From: an uncultured Pseudoflavonifractor sp.
GTDB lineage: Bacteria > Bacillota > Clostridia > Oscillospirales > Oscillospiraceae
Assembly (NCBI GenBank): GCA_947425785.1
Contig: CANEAY010000009.1
Location: 28,784-92,783 of the forward strand
Length of the DNA: 64,000 nucleotides
Reading direction: 5' to 3'
Below the pieces are notes generated by a model. The model was not told the origin of the DNA, did no database searches, and was given only the letters and a program-made list of their open reading frames with translations. The number at the start of each line of letters is the position of its first letter. The stretch's first letter is position 1. Positions 17,888 to 27,409 of the stretch are shown here, piece by piece. Both the position numbers and the translations under genes were made by a program.

Positions 17888-18807
17888 CCACTCTGGGCCT
17901 GGACACCAGCAACTATACCACCTCGGCGGCCCTCTTCGACGGTCAGGCCGGACACAACGCCGGTAAGCTGTTGGAGGTGAGCGCCGGGGGCTTGGGCCTT
18001 CGCCAGTCGGAGGCCCTTTTCCAGCATATAAAGGCCCTGCCGGAGCGGATGGAAGAGCTCCGCCAGCAGGGAGAGCTGAAAGAGGTGGCCGCCGTGGCCG
18101 CCTCTACCCGCCCCCGGGCGGTGGAGGGCTCCTATATGCCCTGCTTTTTGGCGGGGGAGAGCCTGGGCCGTTCCCTGGCCGCCGTGCTGGATGTGCCTTT
18201 CTTTTCCGTCTCCCACCAGCAGGGCCACCTGGCCGCCGCCGCCTGGTCGGCGGGGAAAATGGAGCTTTTGGATGCCCCCTTCCTGGCCTGGCACCTCTCC
18301 GGCGGCACCACGGAGCTGCTCTATGTGGAGCCAGAGGGGCGCAACGTGAAGGCAGAGCGCATCGGCGGCACCACCGATATCTCCGCCGGACAGCTCATTG
18401 ACCGCACCGGGGTGCTGCTGGGACTGCAGTTTCCGGCGGGAAAGGCGCTGGACGAGCTTGCCAAGACCTGTACAGACCGGCTCAAGCCCTTCCCGGTGAA
18501 GGTGAACGATTTGGAGTTCTCCCTGTCCGGCATGGAGAACAAGGTGAAGGAATTGTGGGACAAGGGGGAGGCCCGGGAGCGAGTGGCCGCCTTTGCACTG
18601 GACACCGTGGCCCAAGTGGTGCGGCAGACCACAGTGGAGGCCCAGAACCGCTATCCCGGGCTGCCGGTGCTGTGTTCCGGGGGCGTGGCCTCCAATTCCC
18701 GCCTGCGGTATGTGCTGACAGAATTTTGCCAGGCTCTCTTTGCCGAGCCCCAATATTCTACTGACAACGCCATGGGGGTGGCCATCCTGGCCCACCGCCT
18801 GCTTTGA
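17884..18807 (+). CDS. TsaD/Kae1-like ASKHA protein (paralogue of the t6A enzyme)
   Basis: A 307-residue protein starting MTTLGLDTSNYTTSAALFDG. It has the metal-binding HxxGH motif (HQQGH, about 106-110), the glycine motif HLSGGTTEL, DISAGQLIDRTGV, and a late CSGGVASNSRLR, all from the TsaD/Kae1/Gcp family. It is shorter than the usual TsaD of about 335-340 residues, and several motifs differ from canonical TsaD. In clostridia a second TsaD-like gene is often found next to nusB and xseA, so the housekeeping t6A enzyme may be elsewhere. Its role is unproven. Confidence 0.8.
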   Translation: MTTLGLDTSNYTTSAALFDGQAGHNAGKLLEVSAGGLGLRQSEALFQHIKALPERMEELRQQGELKEVAAVAASTRPRAVEGSYMPCFLAGESLGRSLAAVLDVPFFSVSHQQGHLAAAAWSAGKMELLDAPFLAWHLSGGTTELLYVEPEGRNVKAERIGGTTDISAGQLIDRTGVLLGLQFPAGKALDELAKTCTDRLKPFPVKVNDLEFSLSGMENKVKELWDKGEARERVAAFALDTVAQVVRQTTVEAQNRYPGLPVLCSGGVASNSRLRYVLTEFCQALFAEPQYSTDNAMGVAILAHRLL

Positions 18808-18832
18808 TTTAATAAAGAGAGGAGGCCCCGCT

Positions 18833-20023
18833 GTGCAATATCCCGTCTATTCGGTCTCCCAGGTCAACAACCACATCAAGGGCCTTCTGGATTCCGATGC
18901 CGCCCTCTCCGGCCTTTTTATCCGGGGAGAGGTGTCCAACTATAAGCTCTATCCCTCGGGCCACCACTACTTTTCCCTGAAGGATGAGACCGGGGCCCTC
19001 TCCTGCGTCATGTTCCGGCGGGAGGCGGCCACCCTGCGTTTCCGCCCCCAGAACGGCATGAAGGTCATCGCCTTTGGCTATGTGACGGTCTACCCCAGGG
19101 ACGGCAAGTACCAGCTCTATGTCTCCAACCTGGCCGCCGACGGGGTAGGCGACCTCCACGCCGCCTTTGAGGAGCTGAAGGCCAGACTGGCGGCCCAGGG
19201 CCTTTTTGACGAGGAGCACAAAAAGCCCATCCCCCGGTTCCCCAAGCGCATCGCCCTGGTGACCTCCCCCGCGGGGGCGGCGGTGCGGGATATGCTCCGC
19301 ATCCTGGGAGCCCGGTGGCCTATGGCCGAGATTTTTGTGGTGCCCTGCCGGGTGCAGGGGGCGGAGGCCCCCGGTGAGATCGCCGGTGCCATCTCCTGGG
19401 TCAATGCCAGGGGCCTGGCCGACCTTATCATCACCGGCCGGGGCGGCGGCTCCATGGAGGACTTGTGGTGCTTCAACGATGAGCGGGTGGCAAGGGCCAT
19501 CTACGCCTCCGGGATCCCCGTCATTTCCGCCGTGGGCCATGAGCCCGACGTGACCATCGCCGACTATGTGGCCGACCTTCGGGCGGCCACCCCCTCCAAC
19601 GCCGCCGAGCTGGCGGTACCCGACCAGAACGAGCAGTATGCCCTTCTGGCCCAGCTGGAGCGGCGGATGGCCAAGGCCATGGAGGGCCGCCTCACCCAGG
19701 CCAGGGCCGCCCTGGAGCGGGCGGGGAAGAGCCGGATGCTCCGGGATCCCATGTCCTGGGTGGACGACCGCCGCCAGCTCCTGGATCGCCAACGGGACAG
19801 GCTGGGCCACGGCCTGACCCTCTCCATGGCCCGGGACAGGGAGCGGTTCGGGCGGCTGGCTGCCTCCTTGGACGCCCTCAGCCCCCTGAAGGTGCTGGGC
19901 CGTGGCTATTCCATCGCCAAGGGCCCCAAGGGTCTTGTAAAATCGGTAAAGGATGTGGGGCCGGGAGAGGAGCTGCGGCTCCGGGTCTCCGACGGCGACA
20001 TCCTCTGTGAAGTGAAGGACTGA
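18833..20023 (+). CDS. xseA: Exodeoxyribonuclease VII large subunit
   Basis: A 396-residue protein: an OB-fold DNA-binding domain (about 5-100) with GHHYFSLKDETG, then the nuclease domain with VTSPAGAAVRDML, ITGRGGGSMEDLW and SAVGHEPDVTI. With XseB it degrades single-stranded DNA to oligonucleotides. The GTG at 18833 is chosen because GGAGG lies eight bases upstream; the track ORF start lies in the previous gene. Confidence 0.95.
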   Translation: MQYPVYSVSQVNNHIKGLLDSDAALSGLFIRGEVSNYKLYPSGHHYFSLKDETGALSCVMFRREAATLRFRPQNGMKVIAFGYVTVYPRDGKYQLYVSNLAADGVGDLHAAFEELKARLAAQGLFDEEHKKPIPRFPKRIALVTSPAGAAVRDMLRILGARWPMAEIFVVPCRVQGAEAPGEIAGAISWVNARGLADLIITGRGGGSMEDLWCFNDERVARAIYASGIPVISAVGHEPDVTIADYVADLRAATPSNAAELAVPDQNEQYALLAQLERRMAKAMEGRLTQARAALERAGKSRMLRDPMSWVDDRRQLLDRQRDRLGHGLTLSMARDRERFGRLAASLDALSPLKVLGRGYSIAKGPKGLVKSVKDVGPGEELRLRVSDGDILCEVKD

Positions 20024-20055
20024 ACCCTCATCCCTGAGAGAAAGGAATGACCGAA

Positions 20056-20292
20056 ATGCCCGCGAAAAAGCTGGATTTTGAACAGGCCATGGCCCGATTG
20101 GAGGAGATCGTCACCCTTTTGGAGCGGGGGGATGCCCCCCTGGAGAAGGCCCTTTCCCTCTTCGAGGAGGGGGCAGGGCTGATGAAGCAGTGCTCCGCCG
20201 CTCTGGACAAGGCGGAGCAGCAGGTCTCCAAGCTCCTGGCCGGCCCGGACGGGGCGGTGACCAAAGTCCCCATGGAGGAGATGGAGCAATGA
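20056..20292 (+). CDS. xseB: Exodeoxyribonuclease VII small subunit
   Basis: A 78-residue helical protein with the XseB pattern FEQAMARLEEIVTLLERGDA and SLFEEGAGLMKQC. The ATG at 20056 is nine bases from AAAGG; the ATG at 20047 would abut the ribosome binding site. It overlaps ispA by ATGA. The xseA-xseB-ispA-dxs order is a standard bacterial cluster. Confidence 0.93.
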   Translation: MPAKKLDFEQAMARLEEIVTLLERGDAPLEKALSLFEEGAGLMKQCSAALDKAEQQVSKLLAGPDGAVTKVPMEEMEQ

Positions 20293-21179
20293 CCTATCAG
20301 GAGCAGTACGACCGCTGCAGGGATATGGTGGAGGAGCGCCTTGCCCAGTATTTTACCGGCAAGGGGCTGGAGGAGGTCATGCGCTACAGCCTCCTGGCCG
20401 GCGGCAAGCGTGTCCGCCCCGTCCTCACCCTGGCCTTCTGCGAGGCCGCCGGGGGGCAGGCGCAGATAGCGCTGGACTTCGCCTGTGCCGTGGAGATGCT
20501 CCACACCTACTCCCTCATCCACGACGACCTACCCTGCATGGACAACGACGACCTGCGCCGTGGTAAGCCCACCTGCCACAAGGTCTACGGCGAGACGGCG
20601 GCGGTGCTGGCCGGGGACGCCCTTCAGGCGGCGGCCTTCAACACCTTGCTGCGGAGCAAGGGCTTTTCCCGGCCCGATACCCCCATGATCGCCGGACAGA
20701 TCTTGGCCGAGGGTGCCGGGCCGGAGGGGATGTGCCTGGGGCAATACTGGGACACCATCGGGAAGGACGGCCCCGATGACATTGAAAAACTGGCCGACAT
20801 TGACGACCGCAAGACCGGAGACCTGCTCCGGGCGGCCTGTGGTATGGGGGTCGTCGCCGCCATTGGCAGTGGGGCAAAGGTGGATCCCGCGTGTATCAAG
20901 GTAGCCATGGACTATGCCGGATACCTGGGCTTGGCCTTCCAGATCCAGGACGATCTTTTGGACGTGATCTCCACCGCCGAGGTGCTGGGCAAGCCCATTG
21001 GCTCCGATGTGGAGCAGGGCAAGACCACCTACGTGACCCTGGCGGGGGTGGAGCAGTGCCGGGCGGCGGTGGAGCGCTATACCGCCGCCGCCAAGGAGGT
21101 TCTGGAACAGGCCGCCTGGCTTGGCGGGACGCAGTTCCTCCGGGAGCTGGCGGACGAGCTGGGAAGGAGGGAGCGGTGA
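20289..21179 (+). CDS. ispA: Polyprenyl diphosphate synthase (FPP/GGPP type)
   Basis: A 296-residue all-helical enzyme with both aspartate-rich motifs: DDLPCMDNDD (first) and QIQDDLLD (second), plus GGKRVRP. It condenses IPP with allylic diphosphates to farnesyl or geranylgeranyl diphosphate. The true start is the ATG overlapping the xseB stop. It works with dxs, two genes downstream, in isoprenoid supply. Confidence 0.94.
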   Translation: MTYQEQYDRCRDMVEERLAQYFTGKGLEEVMRYSLLAGGKRVRPVLTLAFCEAAGGQAQIALDFACAVEMLHTYSLIHDDLPCMDNDDLRRGKPTCHKVYGETAAVLAGDALQAAAFNTLLRSKGFSRPDTPMIAGQILAEGAGPEGMCLGQYWDTIGKDGPDDIEKLADIDDRKTGDLLRAACGMGVVAAIGSGAKVDPACIKVAMDYAGYLGLAFQIQDDLLDVISTAEVLGKPIGSDVEQGKTTYVTLAGVEQCRAAVERYTAAAKEVLEQAAWLGGTQFLRELADELGRRER

Positions 21180-21183
21180 AGCT

Positions 21184-21651
21184 ATGCCAAATGCAGTGAA
21201 CTTTCTGACCGGGAACCTGATTTTGAACCTCTCCATCCTGGCTTGGGCCACAGCCCAGGTCTTGAAATTTTTTGTGAATCTGGCCACCAGCGGGGAGCGG
21301 GACTGGCGCTATCTGCTCACAGGTGGAGGAATGCCCAGCAGTCACTCCGCTACCGTGTGTGCCTGCGCCTCCTCGGTGTGTTATCTTTACGGCTATACCT
21401 CGCCCCTCTTTTCCATTGCCGCCATCCTGGCCATCGTGGTGATGTACGATGCCTTCAACGTCCGCCAGGAGACGGGCAAACAGGCCCGCATCCTCAACTA
21501 CATGATGGAGCACTGGAACCAGATGAAGCCGGAGGAGCTTTTCGACCGTGCCCTGAAGGAACTGGTGGGCCATACCCCCCTCCAGGTCTTTATGGGCGCC
21601 CTGCTGGGCGTCGCCATGGGCTGGGGCGGCGCCTGGTTCTTTACACATTGA
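21184..21651 (+). CDS. Divergent PAP2-family (DUF212) membrane protein
   Basis: A 155-residue protein with four to five helices and the motif GGMPSSHSATVCA, then YDAFNVRQETGKQA, both typical of DUF212 (YuiD-like), a divergent relative of acid phosphatases/haloperoxidases. Its presence between ispA and dxs hints at a role with isoprenoid phosphates, but no activity is established. Confidence 0.85.
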   Translation: MPNAVNFLTGNLILNLSILAWATAQVLKFFVNLATSGERDWRYLLTGGGMPSSHSATVCACASSVCYLYGYTSPLFSIAAILAIVVMYDAFNVRQETGKQARILNYMMEHWNQMKPEELFDRALKELVGHTPLQVFMGALLGVAMGWGGAWFFTH

Positions 21652-21685
21652 TCATTTGAACCTACCACGAAAGAAGGCAAGGGCC

Positions 21686-23551
21686 TTGCTGGATATCCCC
21701 AACAACCTGCATCTCATCACCGACGCGGAGGCTGTCAGCCTCTGCGCTGCGCTGCGTCAGCGGCTGGTGGAGGTGGTCTCCCGGTCCGGGGGCCATCTGG
21801 CTTCCAACCTGGGGGCGGTGGAGCTCACCGTAGCCCTCCACCGGGTCTTCGCCCCGGAGCGGGATCGCATCGTCTTTGACGTGGGCCACCAGTGTTACTG
21901 CCACAAAATGCTCACCGGCCGGGACAGCCTCATGGAGACCCTGCGCTCCTTTGGCGGGGTCAGCGGCTTCCCCAAGCCGGGGGAGAGCGTCTGCGACGCT
22001 TTTACTGTGGGCCACGCCTCCACCGCTGTGTCCGCGGCGGTGGGCATGGCCCGGGCTCGCACCCTCCAGAAGAAGGACTACCACGTGGTGGCCCTCCTGG
22101 GGGATGGCGCCCTCACAGGGGGCCTTGCCTACGAGGGGCTCTCCGATGCCGGGAACAGTGGGGAGCCCCTGCTGGTCATCCTCAATGACAACGGCATGTC
22201 CATCACCCGGAGCGTGGGGGGCGTGGCGGAGCACCTGGCCCGCCAGCGGCTGAAGCCCCAGTATCTGAGCTTCAAGAAGGGCTACCGAAAGGTGATGGGG
22301 GCCTTCTCCCTGGGCCGTCATGTCTATAAAGTGACCCATAAGATCAAGACCGCCGTGAAGGAGACCCTTTTGCCCTGCTCCCTCTTTGAGGATATGGGTT
22401 TTACCTACCTGGGGCCGGTGGACGGCCACGATGTGAAGGGCCTGACCCGGCTTTTGAAGTATGCCAAAGATTTGGAGGGGCCTGTCCTCCTCCATGTGCG
22501 TACCGTGAAGGGCAAGGGCTACGGCCCCGCCGAGGCGGAGCCTGACCGCTTCCACGGCATCGGCCCCTTTGACCCGGTCACCGGCCGGGGGCTGTCCCAG
22601 CGGAAGCGCTGCTTCTCCGATGCCTTTGGGGAGAGCCTGTGCGCGCTGGCGGAGAAGGACGGGCGCATCTGTGCCGTCACCGCCGCCATGCAGCCGGGCA
22701 CCGGCCTGGACGGCTTTGCCCAGCGCTTTCCGGAGCGGTTTTTTGACGTGGGCATCGCCGAGGGCCACGCCGTCACCATGTGTGCCGGTATGGCCAAGCA
22801 GGGGATGATCCCCGTGTTCGCCGTCTATTCCACCTTCCTCCAGCGCGCCTACGATATGCTTCTCCACGACGTGGCCCTGCAAAACCTCCATGTGGTATTC
22901 TGCGTGGATCGTGCCGGCGTGGTGGGAGAGGACGGAGAGACCCACCACGGCGTTTTCGACGTGGGCTTTTTGGATATGATCCCCGGCATGACGGTATTGG
23001 CTCCCGCAAACTATGCTGAACTCCATTCCATGCTGGAGTATGCTGTCCATGAGGTGAAAGGCCCGGTGGCGCTCCGCTACCCCCGTGGGGGTGAGGGAGA
23101 CTATGGGGAACCCTGGGATGGACAGAGCGTCACCGTCCTCCGCCCCGGCAGGGACGTGACCCTGGCGGGCTACGGCACCCAGGTAGACGCCCTTTTGGCG
23201 GCGGCAGAGCTGCTGGAGAAGGATAACATCTCTGCCGAAGTCGTAAAGCTAAATATTATTACACCCCTTCCCAAAGGGCTTCTGTTTGACTCTATAGAAA
23301 AAACCGGGAACCTCTGGTTTTACGAGGAGTGCATGGAGTTTAACTGCGTGGGCCGCCGGGTGGCTGCCGACCTGGCTCTGGCGGGAATATCGACAAGGTA
23401 TATCGCCTTGCGGAATCTGGGGGACAAAGTCCCGCCCCAGGGAACGGCGAAAGAACTGCGCTGGATGAATAACCTGGATGCCGGGAGCATTGCCCGGCAG
23501 GTCAAGGAGGTGACCGACCTTGAAAAAGCGGCTGGACGTACTTCTGGTTGA
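21686..23551 (+). CDS. dxs: 1-deoxy-D-xylulose-5-phosphate synthase
   Basis: A thiamine-diphosphate enzyme of about 621 residues making DXP from pyruvate and glyceraldehyde-3-phosphate, the first step of the MEP pathway. Seen are SRSGGHLASNLG, DVGHQCY, GDGALTGGLAYEGL with the TPP-binding LNDNGMSITRSVGG, and the transketolase-like DVGIAEGHAVTMCAG and DRAGVVGEDGETHHG. No ATG is available at the front. The TTG at 21686 has AGAAGG eight bases upstream; the TTG at 21656 would extend it by ten residues but lacks a ribosome binding site. Confidence 0.94.
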   Translation: MLDIPNNLHLITDAEAVSLCAALRQRLVEVVSRSGGHLASNLGAVELTVALHRVFAPERDRIVFDVGHQCYCHKMLTGRDSLMETLRSFGGVSGFPKPGESVCDAFTVGHASTAVSAAVGMARARTLQKKDYHVVALLGDGALTGGLAYEGLSDAGNSGEPLLVILNDNGMSITRSVGGVAEHLARQRLKPQYLSFKKGYRKVMGAFSLGRHVYKVTHKIKTAVKETLLPCSLFEDMGFTYLGPVDGHDVKGLTRLLKYAKDLEGPVLLHVRTVKGKGYGPAEAEPDRFHGIGPFDPVTGRGLSQRKRCFSDAFGESLCALAEKDGRICAVTAAMQPGTGLDGFAQRFPERFFDVGIAEGHAVTMCAGMAKQGMIPVFAVYSTFLQRAYDMLLHDVALQNLHVVFCVDRAGVVGEDGETHHGVFDVGFLDMIPGMTVLAPANYAELHSMLEYAVHEVKGPVALRYPRGGEGDYGEPWDGQSVTVLRPGRDVTLAGYGTQVDALLAAAELLEKDNISAEVVKLNIITPLPKGLLFDSIEKTGNLWFYEECMEFNCVGRRVAADLALAGISTRYIALRNLGDKVPPQGTAKELRWMNNLDAGSIARQVKEVTDLEKAAGRTSG

Positions 23552-24338
23552 GAAGGGTCTCATCGAGACCCGGCAGAAGGCCCAGGCCCTCATCATGGCG
23601 GGCCAGGTCTATGTGAAGGGCCAGAAGGTGGACAAGGCCGGTGCCCCCACCGACCCGGAGGCCCCTGTTGAGATCCGTGGGGGTGGGCTCAAGTATGTGA
23701 GCCGGGGGGGCTACAAACTGGAAAAGGCCATGGAGACCTGGCCCATCACCCTGGAAAATAAAGTCTGCGCCGACATCGGTGCCTCCACCGGGGGCTTTAC
23801 CGACTGTATGCTCCAAAATGGGGCGGGGAAGGTCTACGCTGTGGACGTGGGCTATGGGCAGTTCGCCTGGAAGCTCCGGCAGGATCCCCGGGTGGTCTGC
23901 CTGGAGCGCACCAACGCCCGGTACCTTACCCATACGGAAATTCCAGACGAGCTGGACTTTGCCAGCATCGACGTGTCCTTTATCTCCCTGAACCTGATCC
24001 TGCCGCCCCTCCGGGGCCTTATGGGGCCGGGGAGCCAGGTGGTGAGCCTCATCAAGCCCCAGTTTGAGGCGGGAAAGGACAAGGTGGGCAAAAAGGGCGT
24101 TGTCCGGGACAAAAAAGTCCATTTAGAGGTCTTGGAGCATTTCCTTGACCACGCTGCCTCCGCCGGTTTCACCGTCCGGGGGGTGACCTGGTCTCCCATC
24201 CGGGGCCCGGAGGGGAACATCGAATATCTGGGTTGGCTCTCCGTAGAGGAAGGGGAGCTTTGGCAGGGAGACCTTGCCCAGCTGGTGGAGGACTCCCACA
24301 CCCAACTGTCGGAGCGGGAAGGGGAGGAGACGCAATGA
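23520..24338 (+). CDS. tlyA: TlyA-family rRNA methyltransferase / hemolysin A
   Basis: A 272-residue protein with an N-terminal S4 domain (RLDVLLVEKGLIETRQKAQA) and a Rossmann methyltransferase domain (ADIGASTGGFTDCMLQNGA, then YAVDVGYGQ and DVSFISL). Known TlyA enzymes 2'-O-methylate rRNA. The start is a TTG nine bases after AGGAGGT, inside the end of dxs. Confidence 0.92.
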   Translation: MKKRLDVLLVEKGLIETRQKAQALIMAGQVYVKGQKVDKAGAPTDPEAPVEIRGGGLKYVSRGGYKLEKAMETWPITLENKVCADIGASTGGFTDCMLQNGAGKVYAVDVGYGQFAWKLRQDPRVVCLERTNARYLTHTEIPDELDFASIDVSFISLNLILPPLRGLMGPGSQVVSLIKPQFEAGKDKVGKKGVVRDKKVHLEVLEHFLDHAASAGFTVRGVTWSPIRGPEGNIEYLGWLSVEEGELWQGDLAQLVEDSHTQLSEREGEETQ

Positions 24339-25198
24339 AAGTGGTATTGAGCCCCAACCCCTACCGGGACAAGGGCCTGAAGGCGGTGCAGACCGCCCAG
24401 CGGGTGCTGAACCAGGCCGGGGCGGAGACCTGCCTGGCCCTCCCATTTGAGCTGGAGCGGGGCAGCGTGGAGGTGCCCGGCCACCTGCAGTTCCTTCCCA
24501 TGGAGGAGGCCTTCCGGGGTGCGGATGTGCTGGTCTGCTTCGGCGGCGACGGCACCATCCTCCATGCCGCCAAGGACGCCCAGGCCCACGGGATGCCCGT
24601 GCTGGGCGTGAACCTGGGCAGCGTGGGCTTCATGGCGGAGCTGGAGGTCTCGGAGCTGAACCTTCTGTCCCGGCTCCCCGAAGGGAAGTACCAGATGGAG
24701 GAGCGGATGATGCTGGATGTGGCGGTGCGCCGGGAGGGACGGGTCATTTTCCGGGATACCGCCCTCAATGACGCCGTCATCACCAAGGGGGCCGTGGCCC
24801 GGATCATCGACCTGGATGTGCGCTCCGACGGCACCCTGGTGGGACGCTTCTCCGGGGACGGGGTGGTGGTCTCCACTCCCACCGGCTCCACCGCCTACTC
24901 CATGTCTGCCGGCGGGCCCATCGTAGAGCCCACGGCGGAGAATATCATGGTGACCCCCATCTGCCCCCACGCCCTTCACGCCCGCTCCTATGTGCTGGAT
25001 CGGAACCGGCAGGTGGCGGTGAAGATGGGCAAGCTCTCCCGCAAGACGGCCTATCTGTCGGTGGACGGGGGCAAAGCCTTCCGGCTGGGAGGCAGCGACC
25101 AGGTGGAGCTGCGCCGCTCCAACGCAAAAGCGAAGCTGATCCGGCTGACAAACCGGAGCTTTTATAACGTTTTGAATCAAAAATTGGGGAGGACATGA
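24335..25198 (+). CDS. nadK: NAD kinase
   Basis: A 287-residue enzyme with the GGDGT motif (FGGDGTILHAAKD), NLGSVGFMAE, and STPTGSTAYSMSAGGPIVEP. It phosphorylates NAD to NADP. The ATG at 24335 overlaps the tlyA stop. The tlyA-nadK-argR-recN order is conserved in many Firmicutes. Confidence 0.95.
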   Translation: MKVVLSPNPYRDKGLKAVQTAQRVLNQAGAETCLALPFELERGSVEVPGHLQFLPMEEAFRGADVLVCFGGDGTILHAAKDAQAHGMPVLGVNLGSVGFMAELEVSELNLLSRLPEGKYQMEERMMLDVAVRREGRVIFRDTALNDAVITKGAVARIIDLDVRSDGTLVGRFSGDGVVVSTPTGSTAYSMSAGGPIVEPTAENIMVTPICPHALHARSYVLDRNRQVAVKMGKLSRKTAYLSVDGGKAFRLGGSDQVELRRSNAKAKLIRLTNRSFYNVLNQKLGRT

Positions 25199-25201
25199 CC
25201 C

Positions 25202-25651
25202 GTGAAAAGCAAACGCCAGCAGGAGATACTCGACATCATTGCCGCCGAGGAGATCGAGACCCAGGAGCAGCTTCTGGAGGCCCTGAAGGCCCGGGGTATC
25301 ACCACCACCCAGGCCACCATCTCCCGGGACATCAAACAGCTCCATCTGGTCAAGGAGCTCACCACGGGGGGTGTCTACAAGTACGCCGCCTCCCGGCACC
25401 ACCACGCCCTGAACTTTGCCGGGCGGCTGCGCACTATCTTCCAGGAGGGAGTCACCATCGACACCGCACAGAACATCGTGGTGCTCAAGACCATGCCCGG
25501 CATGGCCAACGCCGTGGCGGCGGCCCTGGACGGCATGGACATCCCCGCCCTGGTGGGCTCTCTGGCGGGGGACGATACCGTTATCCTCATCATGCGCACC
25601 AATGAGGACGCCGAGGAATTCCGGGGCGAGATGCGCCAGATGCTCAGCTGA
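25202..25651 (+). CDS. argR: Arginine repressor ArgR/AhrC
   Basis: A 149-residue regulator: a winged-helix DNA-binding domain (RQQEILDIIAAEEIETQEQL, then ATISRDIKQLHLVK) and a C-terminal arginine-binding, hexamer-forming domain with GMANAVAAALDGM and GDDTVILIMR. The start is a GTG after GGGGAGG. It controls arginine genes elsewhere. Confidence 0.95.
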   Translation: MKSKRQQEILDIIAAEEIETQEQLLEALKARGITTTQATISRDIKQLHLVKELTTGGVYKYAASRHHHALNFAGRLRTIFQEGVTIDTAQNIVVLKTMPGMANAVAAALDGMDIPALVGSLAGDDTVILIMRTNEDAEEFRGEMRQMLS

Positions 25652-25685
25652 ACAAGTTCCCATGATTTGAAGGAGCGTGAACGGT

Positions 25686-27377
25686 ATGCTCTCTATCCTC
25701 CACATCGAAAATATCGCCGTCATTGAGTCGGCGGACATCGCCTTCGGCCCCGGCTTCAACGCCCTCACCGGCGAGACCGGCGCGGGCAAGTCCATCGTAG
25801 TGGACGCCATGAGCGCCGTCACCGGGGAGCGCACCAGCCGGGAGCTCATCCGCACCGGGGCCAAGTCCGCCCTGGTCAGCGGCACCTTCACCGGCGTGAA
25901 GCCCCTCTACTGGCTGGTGGAGAACGGCCTGGGCCCCGACGAGAATGGGGAACTGCTCCTCCAGCGGGAGATACTGCCCGACGGCAAGAACCTCTGCCGG
26001 GTCAACGGCCGGCCGGTGACGGTGGCCCAGCTCAAGACCCTGGGCCACCAGCTCCTCAATATCCACGGACAGCACGACGGTCAGCAGCTCTTGGACGAGA
26101 GCTGCCATTTGGGCTATTTAGACCGCTTCGGGGCTCTGGAGGGAACGCTGGCCATCTATCAGGAGGCCTATGAAGAATTGACGGCCCTGGATAAAAAGAT
26201 CGCCGAGCTCCAGATGGACGAGGGGGAGAAGGCCAGACGGGTGGACACCCTCCAGTTCCAGATCAATGAGCTGGAGCGGGCGGGCCTGACCCCCGGCGAG
26301 GAGGAGGCCCTGGACGAGCGGCGGGACATCCTCCGCAACGCCGCCGACCTCAGTCAGGCCGCCCAGGGTGCCCACTTCGCCCTCTCCGGGGATGAGTACA
26401 GTGCCGGGGCGGTGGCCCTTCTCATGGAGGCGGAGGCGGCCCTGGAACGCATCGGCGGCGTCAGTGCCGAGCTGGACGAACTGCGGGCGCGGCTCACCGA
26501 CTGCCGCTGTCAGGCCCAGGACGTGGCGGACAGCGCCCGGGATCTGTCCGGGAGCTTCGACTTTGAGCCGGGGGAGCTGGATCAGCTGGAGGGACGGCTG
26601 GATCTCCTCTACCGGCTGAAAAAGAAATACGGCGGCAGCGTGGAGGAGATGCTGGACTATCTGGAGCGCTGTCAGAAGGAACTGGACGAGATCCAGTTTG
26701 CCGACGACGCCCTGCTTCGGCTGGAGCAGGCCAGAGCCAAGGCCCTCTCCGACGCTCAAAAGAAGGCCGAAGCCCTGTCCCAGGCCCGGACAAAGGCGGG
26801 GAAGGCCCTGGAGGAGCGTATCCAGAAGGAACTGGCCCAGCTGGATATGCCCAAAGTCCGCTTCCGGGTGGATATCGCCCCGGTGGAGAGCGGCGAGGGC
26901 CTCAACGCCGACGGCATGGACGTGGTGCGCTTCCTCATGTCCGCCAATGTGGGTGAGGACTTGAAGCCCATCCAGAAAATTGCCTCCGGCGGCGAGCTGG
27001 CCCGCATCATGCTGTGCCTCAAGAACGTGCTGGCGGAGAACGACGACGTGGGCACCCTGGTCTTTGACGAGGTGGACACCGGCGTCTCCGGCCGGGCGGC
27101 CCAGAAGGTGGCGGAGAAGCTGGCCCAGGTGGCCCGCCGCAAGCAGGTGCTCTGCGTCACCCACCTTCCCCAGCTGGCCGCCATGGCCGACGTCCACTTC
27201 TCAGTGGAGAAGGGGGAGCGGGGGGGCCGCACCTATACGGCGGTGGAGGAGCTCTCCACCCAGCGCCGGCGGGAGGAGCTGGCCCGGCTCACCTCCGGCG
27301 ACCATATCACCCAGGCGGCCCTGGACAGCGCCGGAGAGCTGCTCTCTGGGGCAGAAGGGTACAAGAAAGGGCTGTAA
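25686..27377 (+). CDS. recN: DNA repair protein RecN
   Basis: A 563-residue SMC-like ATPase with Walker A GETGAGKS (29-36), long coiled coils in the middle, and the ABC signature ASGGELARIMLCLK followed by Walker B TLVFDEVDTGVSG. It acts in double-strand break repair. The ATG at 25686 is ten bases after AAGGAG; the GTG at 25677 abuts it. Confidence 0.95.
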   Translation: MLSILHIENIAVIESADIAFGPGFNALTGETGAGKSIVVDAMSAVTGERTSRELIRTGAKSALVSGTFTGVKPLYWLVENGLGPDENGELLLQREILPDGKNLCRVNGRPVTVAQLKTLGHQLLNIHGQHDGQQLLDESCHLGYLDRFGALEGTLAIYQEAYEELTALDKKIAELQMDEGEKARRVDTLQFQINELERAGLTPGEEEALDERRDILRNAADLSQAAQGAHFALSGDEYSAGAVALLMEAEAALERIGGVSAELDELRARLTDCRCQAQDVADSARDLSGSFDFEPGELDQLEGRLDLLYRLKKKYGGSVEEMLDYLERCQKELDEIQFADDALLRLEQARAKALSDAQKKAEALSQARTKAGKALEERIQKELAQLDMPKVRFRVDIAPVESGEGLNADGMDVVRFLMSANVGEDLKPIQKIASGGELARIMLCLKNVLAENDDVGTLVFDEVDTGVSGRAAQKVAEKLAQVARRKQVLCVTHLPQLAAMADVHFSVEKGERGGRTYTAVEELSTQRRREELARLTSGDHITQAALDSAGELLSGAEGYKKGL

Positions 27378-27409
27378 AACGCATACACTGACAGGAAGGA
27401 GGGGACGCC

